A stretch of 64,000 nt of DNA. Origin: Oscheius tipulae (lineage: Eukaryota; Nematoda; Chromadorea; Rhabditida; Rhabditidae). Numbering within the stretch: position 1 is the stretch's first letter; each line of letters starts with the position of its first letter. A program made the translations under genes and the position numbers. The stretch lies in NCBI GenBank assembly GCA_037178975.1, contig JASJZH010000005.1, positions 7,254,001-7,318,000 on the forward strand, read 5' to 3'. Of this stretch, positions 35,586 through 48,675 are shown piece by piece. The notes under the pieces were generated by a model, which was not told the DNA's origin, made no database searches, and saw only the letters and a program-made list of their open reading frames with translations.

Positions 35586-36786
35586 AAATTTTTTGTCACG
35601 CGTGGGACTCCAGCCTGCCTAGATTTGGATTCATAAACGGAGTGCACACCGACGGAACCACGCAGGCTAGTTTGCAGGATTTTTCCAGGAAATATATGTG
35701 CTTAGATTATTACCAATAACACTGAAATAATAACCCAACGCCTTAGGCTCGCTTTCACTACTACCGAAACTTTTTGAAAACTTCCCCAACCACAGGTTTA
35801 ATGCCATAGACTTATTTTGAAAACTTTTCACAGCGACCTAAGATATGTATGACTACCAAAGCTGTCGCCCTATTGACATGTGAAGTACATTCTGCTGCGG
35901 GAGATGACATCTCGCCCCCCTTGACTCATTCGGGACGACAGAAAGAGAGATCGTATCCCCAAGCTGGCTCTCTCCCTGGAACACGGGAATTCCGCACGCT
36001 CCAAAGTACAGCTGCCTTATCCTGCCAAAGAATCTAAGCACCTCCGGATTCGAATAAGACGGTGGACACAATGAGCGAAGCTGTTTGGCACACGAGAAGC
36101 TAGTTTGGTCGAAAATGGGATAATTTCTGAATTCGACAAGGTCCGGGTGACCTCGGACTACGCTCTAGCGACTTTACAAAGCTGTGAAGTTCCGGATGAC
36201 GGATACTTCCATGCCGAACAACGGTTGTACTCTCCCCAGAAAGGGATATTGTATCCAGAACTCCTCTTCTGATTTCTTTCATTCTGGCTTGTGAAATAGT
36301 CGCTATCAGGCGACAATCGGCCACGGCAAAAAGAGTCTCTTTCTCGCATTCCTTCGCTCCGGATTTCGGTATAAAAAATGACGCCCCTTTTATATAGTGC
36401 CTCTTCTCGGCTCACTTCTTGATCTCAAGAGCATTTTCTTCCATACTTATCGTCTTTCTACCATACCTCTGTCACTCAGAGTTATGACAAATGTGTGAAT
36501 TTAGTACCAATGATGTGCACCAACTCTTTACCATGGACACATGCACGCAGCTGTTTAAAAATTCCTATATGACGAAGAGTTGGTGCGCTACATTCAGCCT
36601 ACAGCAGGTCGATACCATTCTGTTCCATGTCCTCTGCTCGATAGGCTCTCGCTTTCAGTCTCCACAAAGACGGCAATCCTTTTGATTTCAGAAAGGGCGC
36701 AGTTGAGCTTTATCTGCGTCGTTCTATCTCGCCGCCCCCTTTACTGCCCCCGGCCTCTGTACCGTCGTTCGGTCTTCGCACCGTAT

Positions 36787-37042
36787 ATGATTCGTCGTTC
36801 TCTCCTCACCGTCCTTTACGTTTGTGCTCTATTCTTCTCCGTCCCGCTCAGTCTTGCCGTCTGGTACGTTAGAAAGGAGCTGTGTACAGAGAAGAGCATC
36901 GCCGGCGACTCTCAGGTACCGCCATCTTCAAGTCTCTTTTCAAAAGTTAGTTCAGTTCGGAGGAGCAAATTGCAAGAAGGCCTTGAAGAAAGACTCCAAC
37001 GAGAACTTTGAAGTCCGTGTAGTTGAACGAATCGACCATTAG
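36787..37042 (+). CDS. Small secreted peptide candidate
   Basis: The frame starts MIRRSLLTVLYVCALFFSVP, a clear signal peptide, continues LCTEKSIAGDSQ and splices over a 31-nt intron (gtaccg to caaaag) to LVQFGGANCKKALKKDSNEN, ending RVVERIDH. The mature part is about 55 residues with two cysteines and is basic. I recognise no family. The intron size and signal peptide speak for a gene; shortness and lack of homology speak against certainty. Confidence 0.45.
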
Positions 37043-37957
37043 AAAGGTACTTTTCCTGTCTTTATGTCTTCAGTCAATGCTAACACATTCTCTTTCTTCA
37101 TTACTGTAGTCTGTAACGCAGTTTCCCATAATGAGCAATCAATATCAGAACGTTTTTGTGACCACGAGTCTCGCAACAGTAGAAACGAATAGATTAGATT
37201 CTCCGCCTCATGTCTGAACCAATTTTCGGATGAGATTCTTTCTCCACGGAGACATCGGAAACGTTTGTTTCATCTTATTGGCAGGAGAATGCTTAAAATT
37301 TGTCAAGCCGTTCAGCTTGTCCTCCGAGCACTATCATGATAAGTAAAACTCTTGCAGTAGGAACAAATTTCCGTTTCCTAAACTCAATTCCATAAGCAGA
37401 TCACAACTAATTTGTAGTCGTCATGTTTTTCGGAATGGATGAGTAGAATCATTTCTACTCCACAGACCAGAATCCCTTTCTCTTTTGACCGTCGCTGTAT
37501 GTTGCTAGCCTTCCTGTTTCAGTAATTATCTTGACCAGCATCTTAACCAGCTTCCCGTCAGCTCCGTCTCTAGTAACCAGTTATGTGTCTAGACGAAGAG
37601 TCTCTTCGAAAAACAGTTCAAAAGCCCTCGTTCCTTCGGGTTGTCCTTCTCGGGCTCTCCCAGAGAGAACGAGATGAAGACGGAGATGTCTCGAGAAGTT
37701 CCTAACCGGTCTGCCATTGTGCTTACCTGGACGGGAGAGAGAGTGTCCGGCTTTAATCTTTCCCGATCTTTCTGATGCTCCCTCTCCCTTCGATCCAGAT
37801 AGCAATCGAAGCGGGTCAGCGCGCTCTCCTCTCCTCCCTCCAGAACTCGGCGACCCAGTTCAATCTCCCTTGGGATACCCGAACTGACCGATGCTTATCA
37901 CGGTCACTCTCACCCCATTCACCTTCTTCTTCCACTTTCACCTGTTCTTTTCCAGAC
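37043..37957. other. Intergenic region upstream of ALG2
   Basis: No gene is supported. A minus-strand frame at 37581-37805 has no start context or splice sites. The ALG2 acceptor (ttcttttccag) ends at 37955. Confidence 0.45.
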
Positions 37958-39421
37958 ATGCAAGTGGTAATCATCCATCCCGAGCTCTGGAACGGTGGGT
38001 CCGATCGCTGTACTGTTGCTCTCATCAACCATTTTGTCAACAAGGGACATCATGTCGTCTGGCTGACTACCATGATTGATGAGTACTGGAAGAATCACAA
38101 GTGGGAGGGAGTCGGTGAGTCTTTTCCTTTCTTCAGTCACTCAAAGATCATAGAGATCCGAGACATCGGAATGGCTCTCCATCCTGGAGACTGGTGGTCT
38201 CAGAACGTAGCTCTCGGCTGGCATCTGGTCCTTTCTGATCTAAACCCAGACCTCTGTGTTGTCGATCACTCTGCCAGGTTTGTCTTTCTCGACTCTTTGG
38301 TAGATTTATTTCAGTTGCGTTCCAATGATCAAGTATCGTTTTCCAAAGTGTCGTGTGCTCTTCTACTGTCACTTTCCTCAACAGCTCGTCACTCCCTCGC
38401 GATTCTTCCTCTACAGATGGTACTCCAGTCTGATCGGAATCATCGAGAGCTTTCTCTTTGAGCAGACAGACTGCATCATGGTCAACAGCAAGTACACAGG
38501 TATGGCTCTAGAGTGTAGTGTTCCTACAAAAGATTTCAGCATCACAGTTCCGTCGTGTCATGCCGACAATAGGGAGCGAAAAGCTTCGTGTGGTCTACCC
38601 TCCGTGTGATGTCGACGCCATTAGCAGTGCTGTGAGTTCTCCTTAGCTTGTTTTCCTATCCGGAGTCTCTCAGGCCGAGCGACCTTTGAGTCGGAAGGAC
38701 AGACCGAAGAACCTCCGCTACATCTTCCTCTCTATGAATCGTTTCTGGCCCGAGAAGCGACTTGACATTATTATTGAAGCGGCCTGTAAGATTTCTTCTC
38801 TAACCCGAACTTCAATAACTTACAGCTCTCCTCAAGAAGAGAGGAATGAACTTTGTTGTGCAACTGGCCGGCTCTGTCATGCCTCACATCCCCGAGAGTA
38901 GAATCTACTACGAGCTTCTGCAGGAGATGACTAAAGAACTCGACGTCGAAGATGTTGTCGAGTTCATCCCGTCTCCTTCGGAGAGCGAAAAGTTCCGTCT
39001 CTACCGTCAGTGTGATTCGGCCCTCTACACCCCACCCAACGAGCATTTCGGAATTGTTCCCATCGAAGCACTGGACCAACGTCGTCCCGTCATCGTCTGT
39101 GACAGCGGTGGACCGGCTGAGACTGTCATCGAAGATGTCACCGGAACCAAGGCGAGAGAAACCATTTAATCATGATAGCCCTTTTTGTAGATTCTGAAAC
39201 CGACTGGGGAGATTCTGTCGGAGGCCATGACCTACCACATGAAGAAGGAGGAATGGCCCGAATTGGACTGTGACCAAGCCTACCAGAAACAGAGAGCTCG
39301 TTTCGATCGCGACTTCTCCCAACGTGGCTTCTGTCAGCATATTGACAATGCCATTGCTCAAATGTTTCCTGAGCTCCGCGACCTGCAAATCTCTGCCGCT
39401 CCTCGCCGTGCTGTCGCCTAA
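37958..39421 (+). CDS. ALG2: ALG2 alpha-1,3/1,6-mannosyltransferase
   Basis: ALG2 adds the second and third mannose to the dolichol-linked oligosaccharide on the cytosolic ER face. The start MQVVIIHPELWNGGSDRC lies 2 nt behind an acceptor, with the Gly-rich donor loop (NGGSDR). It continues VVWLTTMIDEYW, CRVLFYCHFPQQLVTP, IGIIESFLFEQTD, IMVNSKYTA, then YIFLSMNRFWPEKR (GT4 domain), and LYTPPNEHFGIVPIEAL, which carries the GT-B family 4 EX7E motif (EHFGIVPIE), followed by SGGPAE. The C-terminus is short (QISAAPRRAVA), total about 410 residues as in other ALG2 proteins. Introns are mostly 37-45 nt. No odd features. Confidence 0.93.
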
Positions 39422-40626
39422 TTTTGTTTGGAGACTGCAGTCGTGTGTCGAGTTCCTGTCCCCCATAGCGTTTTGGCGAAGATCTATCAGTCCTCTTAAA
39501 GCAGAGAGACTGAATCTAAAAGAGAACGGGTGGTCAACAGGTTCTGCACACGACTCCCCCTTCCAAATATCTCTTTCAGTATCTTATGTCTTTCACCCTA
39601 TTGCCCGTCTTTCTTTCGCCTAGCTTATTCATCTTGTTTCGGTCTTTCAGCTTCTTATCCAATTGTTTTAACACTTTCTATCATAAAATATTCAGAGGAC
39701 TAATCTTTGCATTTTGTGGCAAATTCCGAGAAGACTCATAGAAAACGGTGTTGCTCCAAACATGAGAAAGTAGCTCTCAGCATTGCCGACGTAGAAGAAT
39801 CTTATTCTTCTTGGAACTGGTAGAATATGCCGGGAATCCCTTCTATAAGCAGAATGTACAGCTCTTTGATATCTGCTTCAATAGTGGGGAAAAAGCCGGT
39901 GAAGTGTTCCAGACTGGGGTCACAGTTGCTGGAACTGGGCTGTAAAAATGCGAGTAAAGCTCTAAAATATCAGAATTTAACTATTTCCGACCATTTTTCT
40001 TCTCTTTTTGGTTTGGTTGCTCATTTTATCACGCTCATTGTGATAAGTTTTATAAACTGTGGGCGCTTACGCGCAAAAGAAAAGCGAGACACTTTAAGAG
40101 ACATTAGTAATTTTTAGGGACTGAAGATTTTTGATATTTTGAGAGACTATCGGCAAAAACGAGGTAGCTGAATGTAGTTTCAAATGTCCAAAAGTCTCGG
40201 TGGGAGTGTATTTGTGCAATTAGAGGGCACTACTTTGTGCGCTCTAATTGTTGGCAAGTCAAGTCAGTTTGGGAGAGTTTCGTTAGGAGAACGCTGCTCC
40301 TGTCAGAGTAGCCCGACTGAGGGTAGCTTGTGAACGGAAGAGATAAGGACCAGGGATGGTGGACAAAAAGGAAATCGGGCAAAATTCGAAGGAGTCGGGG
40401 TTTAACTGATCAGTAGTCGTCAAAAATCATCTTTTACCACTTTTTTTTTTTGCTTTTCGGGATAAAAAAAGGACTGCGTTTTCAGCTTGTTGAACCGACT
40501 AGATCGCTCTAGGTTCCTAGAGTCAACTTGTAAGTGTACCGTAACGTTCTCAGTATTAACATGCCTGCTTTACTCAAGAGAAGTATCCTGTCAATATCAG
40601 CAAAACAATGGGAAAGTCTTTAATTA
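39422..40626. other. Intergenic, ALG2 and orphan-gene 3' ends
   Basis: The two genes converge here. No gene is supported. A small hairpin (caattagag at 40217 paired with ctctaattg at 40242) and a run of ten T near 40441 are the only features I see. Confidence 0.45.
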
Positions 40627-41434
40627 TCACAATTGGAGCGGAACATTACCGGGAAAGAAATATTTTGTGCCGCGATCGCCTGTGTGATATAGTAGCTCCT
40701 TCTCTTTCATGAGCAGTCCGTTGCTGTTGAGAACAATTGTCACCTAAAAGACAACCATCAAAAACAGAAATTACAAAGCGATGACTTTTCCCGTGACGTC
40801 TTTTCCAAATCCTGAACAGATATTTTCAAATCGTAGACTGAACGCTGCCTTGTTTTCTAGCAATCGGAACGCCTGAAGCTAGGATTAGAAAACAAAAAAA
40901 AATGGAACAGACCCGGCTGTTGATTGAAAACTGCGTGTACAGTAGGCCATCTTCAGGGAGAACGTTGTACAGGTCCAACAGTGAGCAAAACAGCTCAGCT
41001 GATTGGATGCCAAGTCGCTCAAAGACGGAACAGTCGTCGAAAAGGACGTAGCTGGCATTTGACGAAGCAACAAGCTGCAGCAATTGGTAAGACCGAGAAA
41101 GAAAAAACCTCTTTTATGGAACAGAAGATCTTGTCGCGATCCACTTCTATCGAATGTTTTAGTAGCTCGGGAAGTTCTACGAATTTCACCAGAAAAGGAT
41201 CCCAGCGAATAATTAGCTTACTGCAGCATATTCTGTAACTTTAGCAGTCAGTTCGAAAAAAAAAAAAACCTAGAACCTGTAAGTTGTCAACGAATAGCGA
41301 GAAGTGATACAAATAATCGGCTTCTTGGTGGATATTGCTTGTGCAATGTAATTCAAACATATAAAAATATTAGCGTTTGCATCATAAGTGGTTCCAAGGC
41401 CAGACCTCAATCCAAATTCTTTGAAAGGATCCAT
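40627..41434 (-). CDS. Unrecognised protein downstream of uL13 (operon partner)
   Basis: Six exons connect in frame: MDPFKEFGLRS; NIHQEADYLYHFSLFVDNLQ; LIIRWDPFLVKFVELPELLK onward; VLFDDCSVFERLGIQSAELF onward; AFRLLENKAAFSLRFENICS onward; and NGLLMKEKELLYHTGD, ending NVPLQL. Introns are 34-68 nt with one weak acceptor. About 210 residues, soluble, mixed alpha/beta, no obvious domain; I do not recognise it. It begins 115 nt after the uL13 stop on the same strand, a spacing typical of nematode operons, with an acceptor (cggcctag) 1 nt before the ATG. Cotranscription with a ribosomal gene suggests a constitutive role (inference). Confidence 0.6.
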
Positions 41435-41548
41435 TCTAGGCCGTAGTAAACTAGCGAACAAATTCGCAGAAATAGATGGCGAGTCAACACAGACAATAAT
41501 AACAAGGTGTTTATCATTTTTTTATGTAACAAAATCAACAAGAACAGT

Positions 41549-42361
41549 TTAGTTGTAGCCCATGCTCTCGATGACTTTCTGGAAAGGAGCAATCTTTTCG
41601 GCGACATTCTTCTTAGCCTGAAATCAAGTAATTAGGGAGAATTTTGCTAGTTGCTGAGAAGAGCGTTCATTGCCATATCGGCAAGGATACAAACAAATAT
41701 TCACGCACCTGCTCAACGAGTTTCAGCTGTTTCTTCTTCTCCTCGTAATAAGCGGCTCCCTTGACCTTTCTCTTCTCTTCGAGCTTAGCGACGACATCCT
41801 TGTATTGCCATCCAACCTCGTGGGAGAGACGTCCGACTGTAAATCAAGGACTATGCTGGGCAAGAAACAAGAGCGAACCTGTACAGAACTTGCGGCGAGG
41901 CTTGAGACCAAGATGACGGTTGGCAGAAGGAACGTTGAACTTGATCTGGCGGTCATAGGGTTGGGGAACTCCCTCAAGCGTCTTCAAATTTCTGAGAGCG
42001 GCGTTTCCGCGGGGAGTCTTGTGGGGGAGCATACCTGAGAAAAGACGAGTAAGAGACCGTTCAAACAGCTCGATATTACGGAGAAAAACGTTCAAAACAT
42101 ACCACGGACGGTTCTCCAGAAGATCTTTCCAGGAGAGCGGAGATGGTAGGGTCCACGAGAGGGGTTGATGTTCAGTCTCTTTCTGAGGAAGCTGAGGTAC
42201 TTCAGCTTAGAACGGTGGAAGTTTCCGGACATGGCGATTTCTTCGCATCTGAGAACAACGACCTTCTCTCCCTGCAGAAGGTTTTTGGCGACGATAGCCG
42301 CAAGTCGGCCAAGGAGGTGATCTTTACCGTCAATGACGATGGGCTTGTTATGAAGACCCAT
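41549..42361 (-). CDS. RPL13A: 60S ribosomal protein uL13 (L13a)
   Basis: A structural protein of the large ribosomal subunit. [20 protein letters not shown] is the family start, followed by [60 protein letters not shown] and VPQPYD. The C-terminal extension ([20 protein letters not shown] to KVIESMGYN) is the eukaryotic form; total about 200 residues. An acceptor (tttttttcag) lies 11 nt before the start. In C. elegans this protein is called RPL-16. It heads a likely two-gene operon with the gene at 40627-41434. Confidence 0.94.
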
Positions 42362-42857
42362 GTTGAACCACCCTGAAAAAAAGGAATAGGTAAAAGAATA
42401 AAGAAGGAAAGCAGAAATTAAGAAGATAGTAAAACGAGTAAGTAACTTGGAAATTTGGCGCAAGTACCAGAAACACTTCAAGTCTTTAGTGCGAAGCGAT
42501 GCATTTCTTTTGCGAATTGATGGAAAAATAGAAGAACGACAAGGAAACGGCTGAAAGTTGTTGCAAAGAAAGAAAAATTTGGCGTAGGATTTGACTGTCG
42601 AAGAAGTATGCGAGTACGGTAGCTACTCTATTGATCGCCAGGGTTTCCGTGGCGAGAGCCCGTCCTCAAAATTTGCGGTCTTTTGAATCGGTGAACAGCT
42701 GTTTTACACTTTTCTTGGTTTCGTCGTTCCCTGTCTTTAAAATTGATAAATTTCCTTTCTTTCCACTACAAAAACATAAAGAAACACCGTTTATTAAATG
42801 AGACCAGATTCACGAACCAATACTATATGTAGACATTTGATAAAAACAGACGAACAT

Positions 42858-43352
42858 TTACTCGACGCCTAAACTCGAAATGAAATCGAGAATCATCATT
42901 TGTAGCTCGATTTCCCGAGTGTTTTGAGTGACACGGAAGGCCGGGACGCGAAGACTGTGAAGAACTGCCTGCTGACGAGTGCACATCTGTAAGTAAGCTT
43001 ACACAAATCGAGAGAAGACCAGCACAAACCTCGTCCATAGTTTTGAGTATTCTCGTGTCGTTTTCAAGGAGTTTGGTCTCCAAAAGTGGATGGCCCTGCA
43101 TGGATCGTAGTAGTTGCTCTCGGTCATCGTGAAGACGCCTAAAATCGAATAGTATTTAGCCCAATCACCATTCCCAAACAACCTTTCAGTTTTCTGTTGG
43201 TCTGCCAGCAGCTCTTTAGCCGTTAGGACAACAGTTTTGTCGGCGACAGACGCACTGAGATCCTTTTGCAAACCGTCATTGAAACGGCGTTGTTTGACTT
43301 CTGGCAGGCTCTGCACGTAGGCTGTGAGCTGTCGCTGGATCTCTCCGCTCAT
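42858..43352 (-). CDS. Small coiled-coil protein, unrecognised
   Basis: Three exons join in frame through introns of 43-45 nt: MSGEIQRQLTAYVQSLPEVK through KELLADQQKTER; RLHDDREQLLRSMQGHPLLE through ILKTMDE; and MCTRQQAVLHSLRVPAF to FISSLGVE. About 135 residues, mostly helical with heptad spacing, no membrane span. An acceptor (atttttag) sits 6 nt before the ATG. Size and shape recall subunits of tethering or BLOC-like complexes, but I cannot match any. It shares a 280-bp divergent promoter region with GMP reductase. Confidence 0.65.
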
Positions 43353-43632
43353 TTTTTCCTAAAAATTGCCCTCATTTTGAACGTTTTATACTGAAAAAAG
43401 AAGTAAGCAAAGGGGAAATCAAATAATGACTGCGCTGTCCGTAAAATCGCGTCGTGCTTTCGAAAGCACTTCATCACGACCCAACCAGTTCGAAACTCCC
43501 AAAGGGCTAGAAAAATGAAGGGCAATTCATTTTAAGAAATTCTTCAACATAATTAGGAAATTAAAATGATCCTCTTGACCATTTATGATTCTTCGAAATT
43601 TTTCTCGAATAACCTACAAAAACAGTTGGTAG
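43353..43632. promoter_or_regulatory. Divergent promoter region, coiled-coil gene / GMP reductase
   Basis: 280 bp separate two start codons facing away from each other, and both starts follow orphan acceptors. Both promoters must therefore lie in or near this interval. No TATA box is evident. Confidence 0.4.
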
Positions 43633-45759
<2,127 letters not shown>

Positions 45760-46940
45760 AGAGTTTCTGGAGATCACGGCCCTTTAGTTTTTAAAGGACT
45801 ATAGCTTCGTGTTTGTTACCGTAGTGCCTTCTATAGCCTCTCTTTCTGTTACAAGTGCCATAATCTTTTGATGGTCTCTCCCTCCCGTGCAATTGTTATT
45901 TGGTGCTTCTCTTTTCAGTTTTACGTGTGAATGAATTCTTCGGCTTTACCTCAATCGATGACTATCAGACCCACTCACTTATCAGCAGTCTCTTTAGTAG
46001 TATTGCGTGCGGCGTCTTGTAAATTCCTGCTTGCTTTTCGGTTTAGTACTGTTGACGGGGCGGTGGGCGACTTTTCGAGCCGACTCTCTCTCTCTCCCTC
46101 TCTTACCACAAGCTGTTTTGACAGACACTTAGATGTGAGAAGGTAGCACAACTTCCGTAGGTTTCCTGATAAGATTTTATTAGTCCGGAAGTTTTTCGCT
46201 TTGGAAGAAACTATCGAATATTGAGATTAGGGGGTAATAATATACAGTTTTAGAAGTTTTATTCTTGGGCAAAGAGTATAGAATGATTGTTCGACCTTTA
46301 CAGATTTGAAAATGGGATGTTTTGTTACCTGGAACAGAATATACGATTGTAAACTGTCTTCTGTTCACAGCCTTTCCAGAGTTCAGTATTTAGATCTCAT
46401 CTCTCCGATGTTTTTCAACCCTTATACTTTGGGTCTTTCTCTGTCAAAAATGTGGCAACGTAGTTAGGTTTCAAAAAGTTAGACGAGGACACTTTTTGGA
46501 CCCTAATAACAGTGGATATGAAGGGGGAGTCTTTTGTGGAACATTATTTCCGAGAGTCCATGTGCTGTACCAGTACATTAACTGAAGTCAATCAGTGTTC
46601 TCGAAAAGAATTGTGTTCCACTCATGTCCCACCTATAATTAGCTTTCCGTGTCCGCAATTGAATTCTCTTCCCTTCCGTCCTCTGACCCCCTCGGCACCT
46701 TGTCACCTCGAATTTGTCTTCTTCCTAATGAGAAGAAGTCCCCGAGAATGTTTTATCCATCTGCGGTGTATTTGTCCTGGTGTTGACACTGTTTACTCCC
46801 CTAGAGAGATCCGCTCCCTCGCATTTGCGCACACTTTCCTTGTCCGTCTTTCATGCCTTCGAGTCAAGCACCGCGCATTATTTTCACAAACTCTTCTGCT
46901 TGAGCAAATAAAGACGACAAATTTTGAGACTTCTTCAGAG
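45760..46940. other. Intergenic region upstream of the KCTD gene
   Basis: No separate gene is supported. An open frame runs from 46512 into the KCTD start, but it crosses the acceptor (ttcttcag, ends 46938) and has no family support, so it is probably not translated. Confidence 0.45.
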
Positions 46941-48664
46941 ATGGCTGCCAGGAGAGATCTACCTCAGGCATACGGCATGCCTCCGCAAGGAGGACTCCCT
47001 CCGGTCACTCTTCAAAAGAGACATTCACTCACGGCTCAACATCCGAGACCCCTTGTACCGGAGATCAGAGATGCCAAAGTAAGTTGCTTCCTTTCCTGTT
47101 TTTGTTATGTAGAATACTGAACTCGAAATTTCGTTTTGAACGGTGAAGACTAACCGGATCAGCAAGGTCGAACTCTTGGCGTGCACAATATCATTTCGGC
47201 TTCGCCGGACTGGGCTAGGTGACAGTTAACTTGGTTCAGAGACAAAACCGATTTAAGCTCAATGACAGCGCTCTACAGATTAGAGAGTTCCGGGAACGCC
47301 CTTGACAGGCGCGAAATGCTCCTGATAACATTTGTCCTGGCAATGAGGCCCCCACATTTGATTTGATTTCATTCGACAGGACACAAATACGTGAAGGTTC
47401 AAGATGGTGTCCAGCCTACTACAGACTGTAAAAGTTCTTATCGCGTGCCCAGTGATGTGATGAAGCTAGACAAATCAAAAGATTGATTGGGAAGCTGTGA
47501 CCTGCAAGTATAGACACCTATCCACAAATATTCGACAGCGAACAATTATTTTTGTTCATTCCCATCCCCATTTCGAAAGCTCCGCGGATCTGATATAAAA
47601 GGTGAATATAATAAATTTCCTACCTGACATAAAAGGGACGGAGGCAAACATTGAGCATTTTCCGTGATAAGCCTCCATCTTTATGTGAATCATAGATAAC
47701 ATTTATATGTGCCAATAGCAGCAATGCAACAGCAGCCGCAAGTCCCAGGTTCTCGAGAATTCGTCTTTGTCAGTGCCTCTTTTCACTTTTTAATTTCACT
47801 TTTTTTCAGAGCTTACAAGATGTCTCTGCTCACCATGCTTCAGAAATCGTACAGTTAAATGTGGGAGGCAAACGGTGAGTTCCTGGCATTTGAAGCTGCT
47901 AGACTGAGTCCCTTGATTGGGAAGTTGCGGGACCTATTCACACTAGTATGTTTTACAACTGGGTCAATTGGACTTCCAATAGAGTTTTAAGAGGACGGAA
48001 CCTCTAAAGATTCTGGAACCTCATTTTTTACCCTAAACTTTGCCTACCTTACAATGTGTTGATCCGAAACGGATGGAAGATTCTAATGAGGTGGTAGTGG
48101 CATGATGTCTCTTATCTGCTGTGTAAAAAGTAACCAGGTTCAAAATTCTTTGGCGTCACTTTCCTATTAGAACAATTTTAGCTACTCAACCTTGTACGAG
48201 ACCCTCTGTCGAATTCGTAGTCCGTTCTTTTCCAACTTTGTCCGAATCGACGAGAACTCCGGCAAAGTCCTTCTCTACCATAGGAACTTTGTCGTAAGTT
48301 CATTCTTTTGTCTCGATGAGTGTCAGTTTGAAGGAAGACAGCCAAAATGCTATTTTCATCAATCGAGACGGAGATCTGTTTGCCTACATTCTGCAGCATC
48401 TGAGGGATGGAAAGAAGATGGTCTTGCCAGAAGATCTCTTCATCTTGCGACAGCTTTTGGTACTCGATCTTGTGCTGGTTTGCAAATCAAAATGTTCAGA
48501 GAGAATCTGAGTTCTTTGGTCTGGAGACACTGCGTCGTCAGGTCATGGACCAGCTCCGATTCGAGGAGAAGAAGCGCGATGATACAGAAGACTCGATGAA
48601 CTCATTGAGGAACACAGTCAGCCAGATCTCGCAGTCGCTCTACTACAATGGATTCAAGCGATAG
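46941..48664 (+). CDS. KCTD-family BTB (T1) domain protein
   Basis: KCTD proteins are BTB adaptors, often for cullin-3 ubiquitin ligases. The start MAARRDLPQAYGMPPQGG opens a Pro/Gln-rich tail. The T1 domain runs from IVQLNVGGKRYSTLYETL through NAIFINRDGDLFAYILQHLR to LPEDLFILRQLL, the standard LNVGG...DRDG...YIL pattern. A coiled coil follows (RRQVMDQLRFEEKKRDD) and the protein ends LYYNGFKR. The first intron is about 650 nt, the others 37-320 nt. The junction before NAIFINRDG needs an unusual acceptor (tttgaag) to stay in frame. The stop lies 11 bp from that of the convergent transporter gene. Confidence 0.82.
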
Positions 48665-48675
48665 ACAAATACACA

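Larger units (their letters stand above)
33931..36786. other. Gene-poor 2.9 kb with nested repeats
   Basis: A foldback element with an inserted LINE occupies 34834-35585, and a short repeat shared with 56 kb sits at 34609-34655. 35600-36780 contains minus-strand frames of 70-85 codons (35853-36071, 36100-36415) and a TATA-like tatataaaagg near 36390 on the minus strand, but no recognised gene. Confidence 0.4.

Noticed and set aside
36385-36405. TATA box of a minus-strand gene
   Set aside because: tatataaaagg is a good match, but no gene with splice sites or family similarity follows on the minus strand.
46512-46940. N-terminal extension of the KCTD protein
   Set aside because: The open frame crosses a strong acceptor 2 nt before the MAARRD start and has no recognisable sequence.
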